A DNA stretch of 9,421 nt, from the NCBI GenBank assembly GCA_020054965.1, contig JAIMZO010000040.1, positions 1 to 9,421 on the forward strand, given 5' to 3'. Below the pieces are notes generated by a model, which made no database searches, was not told the origin of the DNA, and saw nothing but the letters and a program-made list of their open reading frames with translations. Every line of letters starts with the position of its first letter. Position 1 is the stretch's first letter. Origin of the DNA: Spirochaeta sp. (lineage in GTDB: Bacteria; Spirochaetota; Spirochaetia; Sphaerochaetales; Sphaerochaetaceae). Both the position numbers and the translations under genes were made by a program. Below are positions 7,362 through 9,421 of the stretch, in pieces.

Positions 7362-7390
7362 TTGACAGATTGAAAAATGCGTTTTATTCT
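7362..7390 (+). promoter_or_regulatory. Sigma70-type promoter of the racemase/transketolase operon
   Basis: A perfect -35 TTGACA (7362-7367) is separated by 17 bp from TATTCT (7385-7390, 4 of 6 matches). The expected start is about 7397, giving a leader of about 40 nt that contains the 7-bp tandem repeat and a strong SD. The weaker -10 with an ideal -35 suits a regulated promoter. Confidence 0.75.
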
Positions 7391-7394
7391 TCAT

Positions 7395-7415
7395 ATGTAT
7401 GATGTATGATGTTAT
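7395..7415 (+). repeat. Three-copy 7-bp tandem repeat over the transcription start, candidate operator
   Basis: ATGTATG occurs at 7395-7401 and 7402-7408, followed by a degenerate third unit ATGTTAT at 7409-7415. The array starts 4 bp after the -10 and covers the predicted start site, where a bound repressor would block transcription. The regulator is not in the window. Slippage-prone low-complexity sequence is the alternative. Confidence 0.5.
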
Positions 7416-7435
7416 AGGAATTGGGAGGAGTATTC

Positions 7436-8092
7436 ATGGCTGAACACACGATTGCAGCAATCTATACTGGAGCTGCCTTGGTAAAACCACTGTCGGATCT
7501 GATGAAAGAGACCCTTGGTGATTACAAGATAATGAACATACTCGATGACAGCATGATCGCTGACATCATCGAGGCGGGGGGAATGACCAAGGCTGTGAAG
7601 AGACGGCTTTATGGCTACTATGAGATTGCTTGTGCATCGGGTGCTGAGCTGATCCTCAATACGTGTTCCTCAATCGGGGATGCAGTATATGGTGCAAGGG
7701 AGTTTTTTCCCATCCCGATCATTCGAATTGATGAGCCGATGGCTCGCCGGGCGATAGAGCTCACTGATTCAATCGCCGTCCTGGCAACCCTTCCCACCAC
7801 CTTGGATCCAACCATCCGATTATTGGAAAGATGTGCACAGGAGGCAGGGAAACCAATCAGGACCATCAGTGCATTGGCCGAGGGGGCCTTCCCAGCCATT
7901 ACTGCAGGGGACGCAGAAACCCATGACCGGCTGATTGCAGAGACGGCAAAACGGGTGGCTGATTCCTGTGATGTGATTCTTCTTGCCCAGGGCTCGATGG
8001 CAAGAATGGAGAAGCCGCTTGCCGAGCTTACCGGCAAGACGGTGCTCAGCAGTCCTCGCCTGGGTATTGAGCAGATCAAGGGACTGTTGTAG
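7436..8092 (+). CDS. Asp/Glu/hydantoin racemase-superfamily protein, substrate unknown
   Basis: This 218-residue cytoplasmic protein has the two-domain Asp/Glu racemase fold pattern. The N-half active-site loop N-T-C-S-S-I-G-D (75-82) gives Cys77. I-R-I-D-E-P-M-A (96-103) follows the first domain. V-L-A-T-L-P-T-T-L (115-123) matches the superfamily's substrate-carboxylate loop. In the C-half, where racemases carry a second Cys (as in L-G-C-T-H), this protein reads L-A-Q-G-S-M-A (183-189), so that Cys is absent. A standard two-base racemization is therefore doubtful; a one-Cys isomerase or decarboxylase-like reaction, or a binding role, are alternatives. The start is ATG 7436, placed by the SD GGGAGGAG (7423-7430); an in-frame TTG at 7421 would overlap that SD. 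Only 12 bases separate it from the transketolase N gene, so it is first in that operon. Confidence 0.8.
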   Translation: MAEHTIAAIYTGAALVKPLSDLMKETLGDYKIMNILDDSMIADIIEAGGMTKAVKRRLYGYYEIACASGAELILNTCSSIGDAVYGAREFFPIPIIRIDEPMARRAIELTDSIAVLATLPTTLDPTIRLLERCAQEAGKPIRTISALAEGAFPAITAGDAETHDRLIAETAKRVADSCDVILLAQGSMARMEKPLAELTGKTVLSSPRLGIEQIKGLL

Positions 8093-8104
8093 AAGGAGGA
8101 ACCC

Positions 8105-8923
8105 ATGGATCTTGAAGCTTTGCATGCGATGTCTTTGCAGCTTAGGAGGGATGTCGTTGAGATGGTTTACCGAACAAAGGATGGCCATCCCAGTCCGAGT
8201 TTTTCAGTTGCAGATATTATTACCGCCCTCTACTTTGAGGTGATGAATATTGATCCGTCGAACCCAGGGAAAAGCGATCGCGATCGCTTTGTACTCTCCA
8301 AGGGACACGCTTGTCCTGTATTGTATGCTGCCCTCGCCAGGCGGGGTTATTTCCCGGTGGACGATCTGTATACCCTGCGATACCTACATTCCAAGTTGCA
8401 GGGACATCCCTATGCACCAAAGACCAAGGGGCTTGATGCAACCACGGGCTCGCTTGGAAACGGAGTCTCGATTGGACTGGGCATGGCCTTGGCCGCTCGA
8501 ATCCAGAAGCAAGCAAACCGGGTGTATGTAATCACCGGTGATGGTGAGATTGGTGAAGGAATGCTCTGGGAAGCAGCAATGGCTGCAAGCCATCAGAAGG
8601 CAGCAAACCTGACGGTATTCATAGACAACAACAACTACCAGAGTGGAGGGACAGTCGATGAGATATCGGGTCCCTATCCTATTGAGGATAAGTGGAAAGC
8701 CTTCGGTTGGCATACCCAGAGCATTGACGGGCATGATATTTCCCAGATTCTGAGTGCGGTTGAGAAAGCAAAAGCAGAAACAGGGAGTCCTTCGGCAATC
8801 ATCTGCAAGACAGTCAAGGGAAACGGTGTTTCCTTCATGGTGGGAGAAAACTCCTGGCATAAACGGGTCTATACCGATGAAGAGTACCGTATTGCCATGA
8901 AGGAACTGGGAGGTGTGCTATGA
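8105..8923 (+). CDS. Transketolase, N-terminal (thiamine diphosphate-binding) subunit
   Basis: This 272-residue protein matches the N-terminal third of a transketolase made as two polypeptides. The thiamine diphosphate/metal motif runs from G-D-G-E (145-148) to N-N-N (175-177). The active-site His residues line up by eye with those of E. coli TktA: H28 in D-G-H-P, H68 in S-K-G-H-A, H101 in Q-G-H-P and H252 in S-W-H-K. D-R-D-R-F-V-L-S-K-G-H (58-68) and T-T-G-S-L-G-N-G (113-120) are also typical. Together with the C subunit it would transfer a two-carbon ketol unit between sugars in the cytoplasm. A near-perfect SD (AAGGAGGA, 8093-8100) precedes the ATG by 4 nt and begins directly after the racemase-like stop. 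Its TGA overlaps the ATG of the C subunit (ATGA), consistent with equimolar production. Whether it serves the pentose phosphate pathway or a dedicated pathway is not settled. Confidence 0.93.
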   Translation: MDLEALHAMSLQLRRDVVEMVYRTKDGHPSPSFSVADIITALYFEVMNIDPSNPGKSDRDRFVLSKGHACPVLYAALARRGYFPVDDLYTLRYLHSKLQGHPYAPKTKGLDATTGSLGNGVSIGLGMALAARIQKQANRVYVITGDGEIGEGMLWEAAMAASHQKAANLTVFIDNNNYQSGGTVDEISGPYPIEDKWKAFGWHTQSIDGHDISQILSAVEKAKAETGSPSAIICKTVKGNGVSFMVGENSWHKRVYTDEEYRIAMKELGGVL

Positions 8924-9421
8924 GTAGTGTTGACAGCACGAGAATTGGATTTAGGGACGCACTGATGCACTTGGCAAAAGAGCGTGATGATATCGTATTT
9001 GTTTCCACTGACTCTCTGAAGGTGGTCAAGGGTGAGCCGTTCTTGGAAGCATATCCTGACCGTGTCATTGAACTTGGGATATCGGAGCAGAACGGGGTGG
9101 GTGTTTCCAGTGGTCTCGCTTCCTGTGGCCTCTTGCCCTACATCTGTACCTACGCAGGGTTCTTGACGATGCGCGCTTGTGAACAGATGCGGACATTCGT
9201 CTCCTATCCTGCATTGAAAGTCCGCTTTGTTGGTGCCAACGGTGGCTTGCATGGAGGAAACAGGGAGGGGGTCTCCCACCAGTTCATTGAGGATGTGGGA
9301 ATTCTCAGGACGATGCCCAATTTCACCATTCTCTGTCCTGCAGATGGAAACCAGGTTTATCAAGCGATGCTGGCAAGTGTTGATATCGAGGGACCGGTGT
9401 ATATACGAATCGGCAGTGGTC
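8920..9421 (+). CDS. Transketolase, C-terminal (pyrimidine-binding) subunit, 3' end outside window
   Basis: From ATG 8920, 167 residues are visible of an expected 310 or so. The pyrimidine-binding domain carries the catalytic Glu in E-L-G-I-S-E-Q-N-G (51-59, E56), which activates thiamine diphosphate bound by the N subunit. It continues through F-V-S-Y-P-A-L-K-V (93-101), V-S-H-Q-F-I-E-D (118-125) and P-V-Y-I-R (159-163). The loop before S-H-Q reads G-A-N-G-G-L-H-G-G-N-R-E-G (105-117). Ordinary small-type subunits have roughly A-T-H-A-G-L-T-V-G-E-D-G there, so this copy is one residue longer and has Asn107 where the phosphate-contacting His normally sits. This suggests a specialised transketolase. 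SD GGGAGGTG (8908-8915) lies 4 nt before the ATG, and the start overlaps the N-subunit stop by four bases. Confidence 0.92.
   Translation, partial: MSSVDSTRIGFRDALMHLAKERDDIVFVSTDSLKVVKGEPFLEAYPDRVIELGISEQNGVGVSSGLASCGLLPYICTYAGFLTMRACEQMRTFVSYPALKVRFVGANGGLHGGNREGVSHQFIEDVGILRTMPNFTILCPADGNQVYQAMLASVDIEGPVYIRIGSG

Noticed and set aside
7421..7435. TTG at 7421 as the start of the racemase-like gene
   Set aside because: The TTG overlaps the SD (GGGAGGAG, 7423-7430), which is correctly spaced for the ATG at 7436. The five extra residues match nothing typical of the family.
1..9421. CRISPR arrays, tRNA or rRNA genes, insertion sequences, phage or defence genes
   Set aside because: No spaced repeats, cloverleaf or rRNA-like sequence, transposase or terminal inverted repeats were seen. 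Coding is continuous, with no gene-free stretch above about 160 bases.

Overview
The window reads as ordinary bacterial chromosome of about 50% G+C. It has dense operons, strong Shine-Dalgarno (SD) sequences, sigma70-type promoters and intrinsic terminators. The topoisomerase IV subunits resemble the Bacteroidetes type as I remember it. However, the promoters (TTGCCA/TATAAT, TTGACA/TATTCT) and purine-rich SDs are not Bacteroidetes-like. An anaerobic spirochaete such as Sphaerochaeta would fit the whole picture, but this is inference from memory and no rRNA or other marker is present.

Layout. (1) Positions 1-1658, minus strand: a two-gene operon with a YhhN/TMEM86-type membrane lysoplasmalogenase followed by a CorA metal transporter. 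The last codon of corA falls just outside the window. (2) Positions 1689-1747: a compact divergent promoter region with two overlapping promoters. The rightward one is near-consensus and starts transcription at or within a few bases of the parE ATG, so parE mRNA is probably leaderless. (3) Positions 1748-6218, plus strand: parE, parC and an RluA-family pseudouridine synthase. Each junction is a 1-nt stop/start overlap, and a probable terminator follows. (4) Positions 6293-7276: a single-gene unit for an aldo/keto reductase with its own promoter and a strong terminator. (5) Positions 7362-9421: a second operon with its own TTGACA promoter and a 7-bp tandem repeat over the start site. It encodes an Asp/Glu-racemase-superfamily protein and a transketolase split into N- and C-terminal subunits, the latter cut by the window edge.

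The first three units are housekeeping: membrane lipid and Mg2+ handling, chromosome decatenation and RNA modification. The last operon is the most likely to do something undescribed. The racemase-like protein lacks the usual second catalytic cysteine. The transketolase C subunit keeps the catalytic Glu but, in an alignment by eye, has altered positions that normally bind the sugar phosphate. A dedicated carbohydrate or sugar-acid pathway is plausible, but its substrate cannot be read from this window.
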